Shown here piece after piece: positions 34,550-44,216 of a stretch of 64,000 nucleotides of DNA. Below the pieces are notes generated by a model. It was not told where the DNA came from. It searched no databases and was given only the letters and a program-made list of their open reading frames with translations. A program made the translations under genes and the position numbers. Within the stretch, counting starts at the first letter, position 1; each line of letters starts with the position of its first letter. Origin of the DNA: JAPOUP01 sp965201085 (GTDB lineage: Bacteria; Pseudomonadota; Alphaproteobacteria; Rhodobacterales; Rhodobacteraceae); the NCBI GenBank assembly GCA_965201085.1, contig CBDAVS010000002.1, positions 22,661 to 86,660 of the forward strand, in the 5' to 3' direction.

Positions 34550-35841
34550 GCATCGAACTCGCCCTCTGCCTGATCACGCTGTTTGCCCTTGCCGGCATCG
34601 GAACGCCGATCGGATACTCGATCATTCTGGCTTCCGCCGTCTATCTTGGCTTTGCCGGAATGGACCTGGCGCTTACCGGAGAGAAGATACTTCAGGGCCT
34701 TTACAAGAGCTTTGTGCTTCTGGCCGTGCCTCTGTTCATAATTGCCGCCAACATCATGAACGCAGGCACCATATCCGACAGGCTTCTGAAATTCTGCATT
34801 GCCGTGGTCGGCCGTTTCAAAGGCGGGCTTGGCCATGTCAATGTTGTCGCATCGCTGATTTTCTCAGGCATGTCCGGGTCCGCCGTTGCCGACGCCGCTG
34901 GGATTGGAAGAATCATCATCGGCATGATGACGAAGGCGGAGCGCTATCCGCGCGGCTATGCGGCGGCGATCACGGCGGCCACCGCAACCATCGGTCCGAT
35001 CATTCCACCTTCGATACCTATGGTTCTCTACGCGTTGGTTTCCAACGCGTCCATCGGCGCGCTGTTCCTTGCAGGCATCCTGCCGGGTCTGGTCATGGGC
35101 GCGGTCCTCATGGGCATGAATTACCTGATATCCGTGCGCCGGGGATTTGCCGCTGAAGAGTCGGTGCCGCTGAGCGAACTTCCGAAGATCACGTTCAACG
35201 CGTTCCCGGCGCTCCTGATGCCGGCGATCCTGCTCTATGGCATCTATGGCGGCGTCACGACCCCGACCGAGGCCGCGGCGGTCGCCGCCTTCTATGCGTT
35301 AGTTCTGGCGGCCGTCTTTTACAGGGCGCTGTCGGTCAGGTCGCTTTACGGGATACTCGTTGACAGTGCCCGGTCCTCAGCCGCTGTTGGCGTGGTCATC
35401 GGCGGTGCGCTGATTCTAAACTTCATCGTCGTCTCGGAAAACATTCCTGGCATGATGTCTGACTTCCTGACGGGTGTTGACGTAGATCCGATCCTGTTCC
35501 TGCTTTTGGTGAATCTGCTGGTGCTGGCGCTTGGATGTGTGCTGGACGCCACCACAATCATTCTGGTGATCGTTCCGCTGTTCATTCCAACCTGCAGGGC
35601 GCTTGGCATAGACCTGGTCCATTTCGGCGTGCTGGTCGTCGTCAACTCGATGATTGGCCTGATCACGCCACCATACGGGATTCTTCTGTTCGTCATCAAC
35701 GCGGTGACCAGCATTCCGCTGAAGGAGATCATCGGGGAAATCTGGGCGTTCCTTGCCGTCCTTGTCCTTGCGCTGCTGCTTATGATCATGATGCCTGACA
35801 TCGTTCTGTGGCTGCCTAGGGTGTTCGGCTATCAGGGCTGA
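34546..35841 (+). CDS. dctM: TRAP transporter large membrane subunit (DctM family)
   Basis: 431 residues, about 12 hydrophobic segments. Family blocks include GIGTPIGYSIILASAVYL, FVLLAVPLFIIAANIMNAGTI, FSGMSGSAVADAAGIGRI, the TAATATIGPIIPPSIPMVLY substrate-site loop and GLITPPYGILLFVINAVT. It couples substrate uptake to Na+ or H+ in the inner membrane. It overlaps dctQ by 4 bases, and its own TGA overlaps the ATG of the next gene (35839-35843), so the three transporter genes and the following enzyme formed one translational unit. No damage seen. Confidence 0.93.
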   Translation: MSIELALCLITLFALAGIGTPIGYSIILASAVYLGFAGMDLALTGEKILQGLYKSFVLLAVPLFIIAANIMNAGTISDRLLKFCIAVVGRFKGGLGHVNVVASLIFSGMSGSAVADAAGIGRIIIGMMTKAERYPRGYAAAITAATATIGPIIPPSIPMVLYALVSNASIGALFLAGILPGLVMGAVLMGMNYLISVRRGFAAEESVPLSELPKITFNAFPALLMPAILLYGIYGGVTTPTEAAAVAAFYALVLAAVFYRALSVRSLYGILVDSARSSAAVGVVIGGALILNFIVVSENIPGMMSDFLTGVDVDPILFLLLVNLLVLALGCVLDATTIILVIVPLFIPTCRALGIDLVHFGVLVVVNSMIGLITPPYGILLFVINAVTSIPLKEIIGEIWAFLAVLVLALLLMIMMPDIVLWLPRVFGYQG

Positions 35842-37198
35842 TGCCGCTATGCATGGCGACAGCCTCGGTCCCCGGTGATCTGAGGGCCAAGCTGGTAGCG
35901 ATTGCGGGTGCGGGCTTCGATGGGGTCGAGCTTTGTGATCCCGATCTCGCCGGCCACAGCGGCGGTCCGGAAGACGCTGCCCTGCTCGCCGCGGATCTTG
36001 GCCTGGCGATTGAGATTCTACAGCCATTTGACAGTTTCAAAGGCTGGCTAGGCAGTAAAGGGTCGGAGGCGCGGGACCGAAGACTCGACCTTCTGAATCG
36101 GCTGGGCGCCAAGGCGCTGTTGCTCGGAAGTTCGTTTCGCGGGAGAGACCGAGGCGGTCGTGAAAGCCTTGTGGGCGATCTTGGCGCACTCGCCGAACGC
36201 GCGGACAGCCATGGTGTTCGCCTGGCATATCTGGCGCTGCCCTAGGTGGGCCGTATGACTTCGGAAATGTTAGCCACAGAACTCGTGAGCGAAGTCAACA
36301 GCCCTTATCTTGGACTTGCCCTGAAATCGGTCCTTTCGCTCGCGGATGGATCGCAGGCAGCGAGGCTGCGGAACCTCGCGGGCGAAAGGTTGCTGCATGT
36401 TCGACTGTCGGACGCGACGGTGGTGCGCTTCGGCCACCCCGCTCGCTGAAAACGTGCCGCAGGCTTCTCCCGGAACAGGGGGACAGGGTGAGCTTGATCT
36501 GGCGAGCTTTGTGCGCGGCGCGGCTGGGATATGCAGGCCCCTAGTCGACCGCTTTCGGAGTTTCCGACGGCGTGAAGGCCAGTCATTCCGGCTTCGAGCG
36601 GAATGGTTTCCGGGCGCTGGTCTCTCTTCTTGAGGACGCGGTGCAGTCTGAGCCTTCGCTGAAGGAACCACTCCCGGACATGCCTTCCCGCGTCTACCCG
36701 TTGGCTATCGAATTCGTTGAGTTCGCTGCAGACGGAACCTCGGCGGCCGAGCTTCAGAAGATGCTTTCGGCGCTGTGTTTTCGAGAGGAACGAAGGTACC
36801 GCTCGAAATCCGCCTCTCTCTGGAGGCAGGGCACTGTCAATGTAGCCCTCAATACCGAATCCATAGGATTCACCGTTGAGGCGAGGGCAGAGCATGGGCC
36901 ATGCGTCTGCGTTATTGGACTTCGCGTGAGGGATGCCGGACAGACGGTCGCGCTTGGAGCGCCAGCGTTCTCGCAGCCGGTTGGCGCAGGCGAGCTTGAC
37001 ATTCCGGCGATCAAGGGAGTGGGCGGTTCGGTCGTTCATTTCATCGCTGAGAAATCCGATCTCCATCGCGTTTGGGATATCGAATACGAAACGGTTCCAC
37101 GTCCCGAACTCCCGCCGCCAACGGGCATTCGGCGCATCGACCACTTCGCGCAGACCATGCGTTACGAGGAAATGCAGAGCTGGCTCACCTATTATACT
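35841..37198 (+). pseudogene. 3-dehydroshikimate dehydratase-like TIM-barrel/HPPD-type protein, broken
   Basis: Begins MPLCMATASVPGDLRAKLVA with a sugar-isomerase-type barrel (GFDGVELCDPDL, LAIEILQPFDSFKGW, RLGAKALLLGSSF). An in-frame TAG at 36243-36245 interrupts it; the same frame continues (VGRMTSEMLATELV) to about 36447. Then a frameshifted region leads to a C-terminal glyoxalase/4-hydroxyphenylpyruvate-dioxygenase-like part (36590-37195; SIGFTVEARAE, RRIDHFAQTMRYEEMQSWLTYYTS). This architecture is that of bacterial 3-dehydroshikimate dehydratases (QuiC-type). ISNCY N5 cuts it at 37199 and the rest is missing. Before decay it probably turned 3-dehydroshikimate into protocatechuate, or isomerised a related ketose. 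Confidence 0.7.
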
Positions 37199-38895
37199 AG
37201 TGTCCGCCAGAAAACTGCCAAGCTGCGGTTTTTTGCGGTAAATGACGGAATCCACCTTACGGGGATTCACCGGATATGGCAGTCAGGGTATGCCGCGGAA
37301 TCCGGCAATCCTCCCCTTCAGGAGGCCCCGATGCGCAGGGTCCACGACACCCAGCGGCGGCCCGGCGCCCCGACATCAGGAGGATCAGGCCGACCGTCAG
37401 ATCGAGGGACGACATCCCGGCGATCCTGATCGGCTTCCAGGACCTCTACAGCGACGAAGGGACCCGAAAGCGGCTGTTCGGGCTTCCGGGCAGGATGGTG
37501 CTTCCCGGAAAGAGCCACCGGGTCGGCAGGCCGGGGATGGAACCGTTGACCATCCCGGTGCCGGGGGGCGTGAAGCAGGGCCCCGGATACGGATACGGAT
37601 ACCGGCGTCTGGTTGACAGCGTGTCGCTCCTCACGCCTGAGCTTATCGCCGGGGTCGGAAGGATGGTCGTGGAGAGGGGCCACAGGGTGGCCGGAAAAAA
37701 GCCTGGCGCCGCGTCGCGCGGCCGCCGTGATTCCTTCGTGGCCGGGACCGACGTCCACCATCCGACCGACCGCGGCCTGCTGATGGACGCGGCGCGGTGC
37801 ATGGTCCGGGACGTGTCCCGGGCCTGCGGGGGGCCTGGGCCGCCCGGCTGGCGGCGGAAGGAATACCTTTGCGGAAAGCTCCGGAAAGGCTACCTCCGGG
37901 TGGCCAAGTCACGGCTCGCCGACCCGCGCCCGAGGGACGTGGAGGCGCTGCTCCGGCTCGCCCTGAAGCTGGCGGACAGGGCGGAGGCGGGCCGCGCGGA
38001 GATCGACGGCAGGTTGGGTATCCCGGGCCCATCGGACAGTGTCCGGCGCTTCATCGGCCATGTCAGGCCCCGGGCGGACCTGACCGGACGGTGGATCCTG
38101 AAGGGAGGGACGATCCCGCACCGCGGGAAGGTGCACCCGATATCCGGGCCGGACACCCGCTGGACATCGAAGGGAAAGGCCGGGGTCCCGGTGGAGCCCG
38201 GCGTTCCGGTCCGCCTCCTTGAGGACCGTCACGGATTCCTCCCGCACCGTTCCGTCATGTGGGAGGGGAGCGACGTGGACGTGGCGGTCCCCATCGGCGG
38301 GGAGGCGCGGGCCCGGTTCCCCGACCTGTCGGTGGTGAGCCTCGACCGTGGTCTGCACAGCCCCCCGGACCGGCTGGGGCCTGACGGGATGCCGGCGCCG
38401 ACGCCATGCCGCGGAAAGGCAGGCTGTCGAAGGCGGACCGCGTCCGGGAAAGCGGGGAGGCGTTCCGCGGGGCGCGGCGCGCCCACGCCGCCGGCGGGTC
38501 GGCCATCAGCAACCTGGAGCACCGCGGTCTGGACCGCGTCGGCGGCCACGGAAAGAAGGGTTTCGCCGGCGCCGTGGCGCTGGCGGTGCTGGCCGCGAAC
38601 GTCCACCGCCTCGGCCTGATGCCGCCGGCGAGGGAGCGCCCCGTGCTCCCCGCCGCCGCCTGACCGGGGCGTCCACCGGTGAATCGGCCCATGGAAGGTC
38701 CCGCCGCTGCGGGGCCCGGACCGGCGTGCCCGCGGGCCGGCGGAGGCCCGGATGTTCACCATATGTTACCGCCACCGACCGTCCCGTCGAAGCCCCGGCG
38801 GCGCCCCGAGGGGCCCGGCTAGGGTCCCGTGAAGCCGGAACCCGCCGGATCCGGCCCTGTCACCGGAAAAACACGGGGTTTTCTGGCAGACACTA
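37199..38895 (+). mobile_element. ISNCY-family element N5 (best preserved copy)
   Basis: A 1.7-kb element with ends TAGTGTCCGCCAGAAAAC (37199) and TTTTCTGGCAGACACTA (38895). It sits between the truncated dehydratase-like gene and the tail of a dehydrogenase gene. Since neither is completed on the other side, its arrival was probably accompanied by a deletion of host DNA. Confidence 0.8.
37329..38663 (+). pseudogene. ISNCY transposase (N5), frameshifted at both ends
   Basis: A long open frame (37276-38619) covers most of the protein: RSRDDIPAILIGFQD, YGYGYRRLVDSVSLLTPEL, RRDSFVAGTDVHHPTD, TRWTSKGKAGVPVEPG, HRSVMWEGSDVDVAVPIG and FPDLSVVSLDRG. The native start (MRRVHDTQRR, ATG 37329) is in another frame. 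The end (MPRKGRLSKADRVRE..., 38406-38663) is in the -1 frame relative to the body. A deletion between KQGPG and YGYGYRR removed about 30 residues together with a frameshift seen in N1 and N2. It needs two frame changes to give a whole protein. Confidence 0.65.
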
Positions 38896-39104
38896 ACTAC
38901 GACGCGCGCGGAGCCGGATTGCTGGACCGTGCCCTAGCGGTACGGGAAGGACGGCGGCCCCGCGCGAGCGGAGCAATGGCGCTGCATATCTACGAGGTCA
39001 TGACTGGTATGCTAGACAGCTAGGGGCTAGGACGTTTCGTCGATATGGAAAGCGCCTGCGAACGGCCTGCGATGCTTCCAGAAACGACAGGCAGCGGAGA
39101 TCTC
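38896..39104 (+). pseudogene. C-terminal fragment of a Gfo/Idh/MocA oxidoreductase
   Basis: Directly after ISNCY N5 the sequence reads NYDARGAGLLDRALAVREGR and PRASGAMALHIYEVMTGMLDS, the typical helical C-terminus of sugar/cyclitol dehydrogenases, then TAG at 39021-39023. The same frame continues GLGRFVDMESACERPAMLPE up to the start of the next gene. The TAG may therefore be premature. The N-terminal 300 residues are missing. Confidence 0.6.
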
Positions 39105-39762
39105 ATGACAGTCCAGACTCTCGGCATCGGCGAACCTTTTTTTCGGGATCGGAGTGATTGTGGGTGCCGCCCGGCATGTAGTTTCGGGCAGGACGATCGT
39201 GCTGAACCTTTCGGAGCGACCGATTCAGGTTCGCGATCAACGGCTTGGTGCGCTGCAGTCAGTGATTCTGAAAGACACCGTGATGGTGGGGGTTCGGCAT
39301 GCCGTCGTGATCGAGCGTTTTGCGGACCATGAGGACGAAGTGGACCTGATGGCGCGGGTGCGCGAGATCTGGCCCTCAGCGTCTGAAGTTCGCGGCGAAG
39401 AGCGCCTTCGCGGGGTTGAGCATTACATGTCGCCAAAGGTGTGGCTTGGGCGGTTAGGCTTCACGCTGTACCATTCAGCTTCGGTCCCGCTGAATGTCGG
39501 CCAGCATCGGGATCATGCCTTCTGTCCGGTTTCGGGGTTTCGGGAAGCCTACACACAGATTGTCGGCTTCGGAAAGATGCAGCAATGCTGCGAACGCGAT
39601 ACAGGCACGCTTTATTGGGAAGAACCCATGGCGCCCGGCGGCACGCATCGGCCCATGTATGACGAACAGGGAAACTATCCCTGGCGCCAGTTCGAAACGA
39701 TCACGCCGTCAATTTTCATGGCGGTCGAAATGCTGCTCGACGGTGTGGCTCCACCTGCGTGA
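39105..39762 (+). pseudogene. Unknown catabolic-cluster protein, frameshift in a T7 run
   Basis: ATG 39105 behind GGAGA reads MTVQTLGIGEPFF. Seven T's at 39137-39143 then put the following conserved-looking sequence (GIGVIVGAARHVVSGRTIVL...) one frame off. With six T's it would be one protein of about 218 residues. Later parts (GFGKMQQCCERDTGTLYWEE, ETITPSIFMAVEML) suggest a compact, possibly cupin-like fold, but I do not recognise the family. The TGA at 39760-39762 lies 13 bases before the next start. Slippage on the T run could still make some protein. Confidence 0.5.
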
Positions 39763-39775
39763 GGACTATGGGAAG

Positions 39776-40943
39776 ATGAGGCTGCTGCCCGAAGATTTCG
39801 ATTTTGACGGACCGTTCCCCAGACAGTCGCGCCGCCTACGCCTTGGCGTTGTCGGCGGCGGGCGAAACGCTGGCATGCAGGCGGCGGCCGCGCGCTTGAC
39901 GGACAGATGGGAAATCGTGGCAGGAGCGTTTTCGTCCGATCCCGTCCGGGCCAAAGCCGCTAAGGGCGACTGGCACGTCAACGATGAGCGCTGCTACACC
40001 AGCTTCCAGTCGATGGCTGACGCTGAGTCCGCGCGGCCCGATGGTGTCGACACGGTCATGATCACGACGCCCAACCATCTGCATTTCGCCTCCGCTAGAG
40101 CGTTTCTCGACGCGGGCATTCATGTCCTTTGCGACAAGCCGCTGACCAACGAGATCGACGAGGCGGAGAAGCTGGCCGCGCTCGCTGAAACCTCCGGCTG
40201 CGTTTTCGGCGTTTCCTACACGATGTCCTGTTTTCCGATGATCCGCCAGGCCCGTGAGATAGTCGCCGAAGGCGGCATCGGCCGGATCAACCAGATTCAC
40301 GTGGAGTTCATGCAGGACTGGATGATTCCGGCGGATGTGGCGGGCGCCCCTCATGTCAGATGGCGGCTTAATCCGGCTAAGTCGGGCAGAACCTCCTGCG
40401 TGGGTGACGTCGGGACCCATGCGGCGCATCTGGCGACATTCGTGAGCGGTCTGCGCCTCACCGATCTTCGCGCAGAGTTCCATGTCTGTGGCGCACCGAA
40501 GCGTTTGGAGGACACGGCTTTCATGATGACGCGTTACGAGGGCGGCGTGCCTGCCACGTTGATGACCACCCGCCTGGCGCCTGGGAACCGCGGTGGTCTG
40601 CGGTTTCGCGCTTTCGGATCGGAGGGCGGTCTCGAATGGGATCTGGAAAAATCCGAACGGCTCAGGTTCAACCGATTCGGGGAACCTGACCGGATCATCA
40701 GCCGCGGCCATGGCATTAGCTAGCGGACGGAGCGGCTGATTCGCACCGCACGGGGTTTCCCTGAAGGTATTATCGAGGCCTGGGGCAATCTCTATACCGA
40801 GTTTGCTATGGCCCTTGCCGCGCGCAGTGACGGGCTGCGGCCTCCCGCTGACTGGCTCGAGATGCCGGGAGTAGCCGATGGTGTGCGTTTCATTGCGGCA
40901 AGCGTTAGATCGAACGAGCAGGGGGGCATGGGTTTCGATCTGA
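39776..40943 (+). pseudogene. Gfo/Idh/MocA oxidoreductase with in-frame TAG and a late frameshift
   Basis: Starts MRLLPEDFDFDGPFPRQSRR. It has the Rossmann motif GVVGGGRNAGMQ, the EKP-equivalent CDKPLTNEIDEA, and a substrate domain (VGDVGTHAAHLATFVSGL). An in-frame TAG at 40721-40723 follows SRGHGIS. The frame then continues sensibly (RTERLIRTARGFPEGIIEAW, LYTEFAMALAARSDG, VRFIAASVRSNEQ). A run of six G's at about 40920-40926 adds one base compared with the expected ending AWVSI and a TGA at 40941-40943. The truncated 316-residue product keeps the NAD domain and most of the active site but lacks the last ~70 residues. Confidence 0.7.
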
Positions 40944-41329
40944 TCCGCAGCGTAACCGACCGGCATCGCAGCGATGGTGCAGAGAGCTGTGGCCCGCTGG
41001 GACTTCGCAAACCTGCCGATGGGGCGCGTGCGCGATATGGTTCTGCCACAGACAGGCAGGGAATTTCTACCTGCCTGTGAGTCGGATCCAGCGGCAAAAT
41101 TCCGCGTGAATCGCTGAAATAGGTACAGGCATGCCGAGCTTGATGCGGAAGCGGCCCGCAGAGCCCGTAAAAAATCTGAATGGGCGTAAATTGCCCATAA
41201 TATGACATGGCCCGCCAGTCCGGTAACGCCCAGCGTGGTTTCGCGGCTTGGAAGCGGAATTGTGCAAGGTTCGCCGCAGATTTCGTCCTCACCGGTGCAC
41301 AGGTCCCGCACTTCTTTCTGCTTCAGATG
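40944..41329. other. Cluster end: short relic frame and hairpin
   Basis: A short plus-strand frame 40974-41117 reads MVQRAVARWDFANLPMGRVR and ends ESDPAAKFRVNR; I do not recognise it. Within it the inverted repeat ACAGGCAGG / CCTGCCTGT (41049-41079) could form a hairpin but is not followed by T's. Nothing else is visible up to the IS block. Confidence 0.3.
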
Positions 41330-41735
41330 CGCTCGAACACCGCGAGCCTATCAGGGCGGTGGCTGCCGTCCTCCGGGCCCTCCCTGTAGCCCGCGTGCAT
41401 CGCGAACGGGCCGGGCGGACGGCCCTCCGGCGTCACCACCGGCCCGGCACGGCGGCGGTCGCCCCGTGGTGCGGTTCGGGGATATGCTTCATGGTCACCC
41501 CCCGTGGCCACCACGCGGGCGGCAGGCGGCTTTCCGACCCGCCCGTCGGTGTGGCCGGAGCGTCCGTATTCCCTCCCGGCCCGGCCCATGTTCCCGGCGC
41601 CGTCGCAGGGTCCGGCGGACGTTCCCATCGGACGGCGGCCCATGTGGTTGAGCGCCTCCCTCCGGCCGTCCTTCGGTGCCGCCGCCATCACCGTGCCGGC
41701 CGCACGGAGTATCGGGCCCGCCGGTCGTCCGCCAC
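41330..41735 (-). mobile_element. IS4-like fragment F4-4
   Basis: Internal piece of the IS4-like family, following F4-1 from about 17626 (GTCCTCCGGGCCCTCCC...CATCGCGAACGGGCCGGG) and F4-2 in the region CCGGAGCGTCCGTATTCCCT. Both ends are missing. Confidence 0.45.
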
Positions 41736-41739
41736 CCTG

Positions 41740-41975
41740 TCCGCCCGCGTGGTGGCCACGGGGTCCGCCGCTCCCGGCGGTCCTCACCGACCGGCCGTCG
41801 ATGGCGGCGGCGGTCGGCTCCGGCGAACACCCCGCGCACTGTCGGGCGGGGTCCCGCAGGGAGTCGGGACATGCCCGGCGGACCGCTCGTGCGCCGGGCG
41901 TGGAAACGGTTCCGATCGGTGGAATACGGTGGATATCGGTGGGTAACGCCCGACACCGGCGGCCGGTGGAAAGTA
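41740..41975 (-). mobile_element. IS5-family fragment G
   Basis: Covers the N-terminal third of an IS5 transposase relic (minus strand: GDRRERRTPWPPRG-type frames). It is closest to decayed copy B (3100-3240): both share GAACGCC/CACCCCGCGCACTGTCGGGC and CGTGGAAACGGTTCCG. It is cut by ISNCY N6 at 41978. Confidence 0.5.
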
Positions 41976-41977
41976 TT

Positions 41978-42717
41978 TAGTGTCTGCCAGAAAACCCCGT
42001 GTTTTTCCGGGGATTGGGCCGAATCCGGCGGATTCCGGCTTCACGGGATCCTGGCCGGGCCCGTCGGAGCGCCGCCCGGGGCTTCGACGGGACGGTCGGT
42101 GGCGGGAACATATGGTGAACATCCGGGCCTCCGCCGGCCCGCGGGCACGCCGGTCCGGGCCGCGCAGCGGCGGGGCCTTCCATGGGCCGGTTTACCGGTG
42201 GACGCCCCGGTCAGGCGGCGGCGGGGAGCACGGGGCGCTCTCTCGCCGGCGGCATCAGGCCGGGGCGGTGGACGTTTGCGGCCAGCACCGCCAGCGCCAC
42301 GGCGCCGGCGAAACCCTCCTTTCCGTGGCTCCGCACCCGGTCGAGGCCACGGTGCTCCAGGTTGCTGATGGCCGACCCGCCGGCGGCGTGGGCGCGCCGC
42401 GCCCCGCGGAACGCCTCCCCGCCCATGGGGACCGCCACGTCCACGTCGCTCCCCTCCCACATGACGGAGTGGTGCGGGAGGAATCCGTGACGGTCCTCAA
42501 GGACGCGGACGGGGACGCCGGGCTCCACCGGGACCCCGGCCTTTCCCTTCGATATCCAGCGGGTGTGCGGCCCGGATATCGGGTGCACCTTCCCGCGGTG
42601 CGGGACCGTCCCGCCCTTCAGGATCCGCCGTCCGGTCAGGTCCGCCCGGTGCCTGACATGGCCGATGAAGCCCCGGATACTGTCCGATGGGCCCGGGATA
42701 CCCAACCTGCCGTCGAT
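41978..42717 (-). mobile_element. ISNCY fragment N6 (3' part)
   Basis: Starts at the terminal repeat TAGTGTCTGCCAGAAAAC and holds the C-terminal half of the transposase on the minus strand (IDGRLGIPGPSDSIRGFIGH, SKGKAGVPVEPGVPVRVLED, MWEGSDVDVAVPMGGEA, then RGARRAHAAGGSAISNLEH). The region between GGEA and RGAR is deleted, at a different point from the N4 deletion. It is joined at 42717/42718 to an IS30. Confidence 0.65.
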
Positions 42718-43433
42718 AATTCCGACGCCAGTCCACAGGCGACACCACCGCGCCGCCATGACCCCCGCCGATCACCGTATCCGCCTCCCGGTCACCGATC
42801 CTTACCTTCCTGTCGACGATCTCCGGGCGTTCCGGGATGTCCCGCCGGCCCGGGATGTGGCTCCGGCCCGCGTGGCGACTACCCTGCCGGTTGCGCTTCT
42901 TTCCCCGCCGCTGCAGGTGCCCGCAAAGCGTTCCTCCGTCCCCGCGGTCCGCGCGTACGAGGTCGTATATCCGCTGACGGCCGACCGTCCCGGGGTCCTC
43001 CAGCCGGAGACGCCCCGGGACCTGTTCCGGGCTCCAGCCCTCCCCGGCTTCGCCACGACCTTCGCCCGGCGCCCCTCCGTCAGCTTCCCCCGGGACCGAA
43101 GATGCCCCGTTCCGGCGCCCGGTGGCCATCCTCCGCGCCTGTCCCTGCCGGTATCCCCGCCCGCCGCCGTCGCGTCGGATCTCCCGCGACATGGTGGCCG
43201 GATGGCGGCCCGGCCGCCTGGCGATGGCCCCGTTCGAAAGCCCGCTTTTCCCCGTCGCGTATATCCGGCATCTTTCGTCGAAGGTCAGATGACGGTAGCC
43301 CTCGGGCATGACACTCTCCTATCCTGAGCACAGGGACTGTCGCCGTCATCCGGCCGGTTCGCGGGATGCCGCACCCGAAACGCGGCTTCCCACCATCAAC
43401 GGTGTCGCACTTCAGAGCGGAACGGGGGTTGTT
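42718..43433 (-). mobile_element. IS30 element 3, 3'-truncated
   Basis: The 5' end lies at about 43433 (inverted-repeat part GTCGCACTTCAGAGCGGAAC). The transposase begins MPEGYRHLTFDERCRIYATG at 43309 and runs to GDREADTVIGGGHGGAVVSPVDW, where ISNCY N6 cuts it. A short double frameshift is present around PGEADGGAPGEGRGEAG (the frame should give KLTEERREKVVAKL). The second and third catalytic motifs are missing. Its 5' end has been inserted into the 3' end of the IS256 transposase gene. Confidence 0.7.
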
Positions 43434-44216
43434 TGATCCCGTCCTTGAACGCAATCCCCTGTATGATCTCCGGGATCCGGTTCGCTCCGTCGGGTCCGCG
43501 CCATTTCGCCTGTGCCGACATCATCGGTCTGAACGCCATGGCCAGGCCCGTCCTTCGACTGAGGCATCCTTTGGTTCCGGCCGTGCGATGCCTGACGGCA
43601 GCAAAGGCGCTTTCGATTGGGCTGGTCGTCCGGATGTGTTTCCAGCGCCCTGCCGGGAAGTCATGGAAGGCCGGGAGAACGTCGCGGTCTCCGGTCGGCT
43701 TCCCGACAGCTCTGTCGTATCCGATGCCGTGGGTTTCGACGAAGAGGTCAAACGCGGCCTCCGCGTCCGCGCGCGTCCCTGCCTGCCGGATGTCATGCGG
43801 ATGCCCCTTGGCTCCGGGTTGCGCTGATCCGGGCATCGCGTTCGGCACATTGCCCGTTTCATGGAACCGGCGGCGCCGTTCATGGGTCGCCCCGAAAACT
43901 TCCCGCAGCCCATTCCAGAAGCCCGAGGCACCATCTCCAATGGCGAGCCCAGGCGCGCGCGTGAGGCCGCGTCGCCGCAGGTCCAGCGGAAGTCCACGCC
44001 AACCCCGGGCGCTTTCGCGATACCCGTCGGAAAGGCCGGTGATTTCCCTGCGGCCCCATCCATCGGCACCGACAGGCGCCGGAACACATGCCTTTCCTCC
44101 GCCATGCGCGGCCGGAAGTGGACACCGCCCGCCCGGATATGGACGAACCGGCGCGCGCCGGGACCGCGCCGTTGCCATCGGTCATACCGCTCCCACCGGT
44201 CCGCCCCGAGCCGTGA

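Noticed and set aside
36243..40723. TAG read as a sense codon in this genome
   Set aside because: Three in-frame TAGs suggested recoding, but they fall where homologues would have different residues. Intact genes (M48 protease, DsbA-like, dctP) end in TAG with proper downstream genes. Other lesions in the same genes are ordinary frameshifts.
41049..41079. Hairpin as a rho-independent terminator of the catabolic cluster
   Set aside because: A 9-bp stem exists but no T-run follows on either strand.
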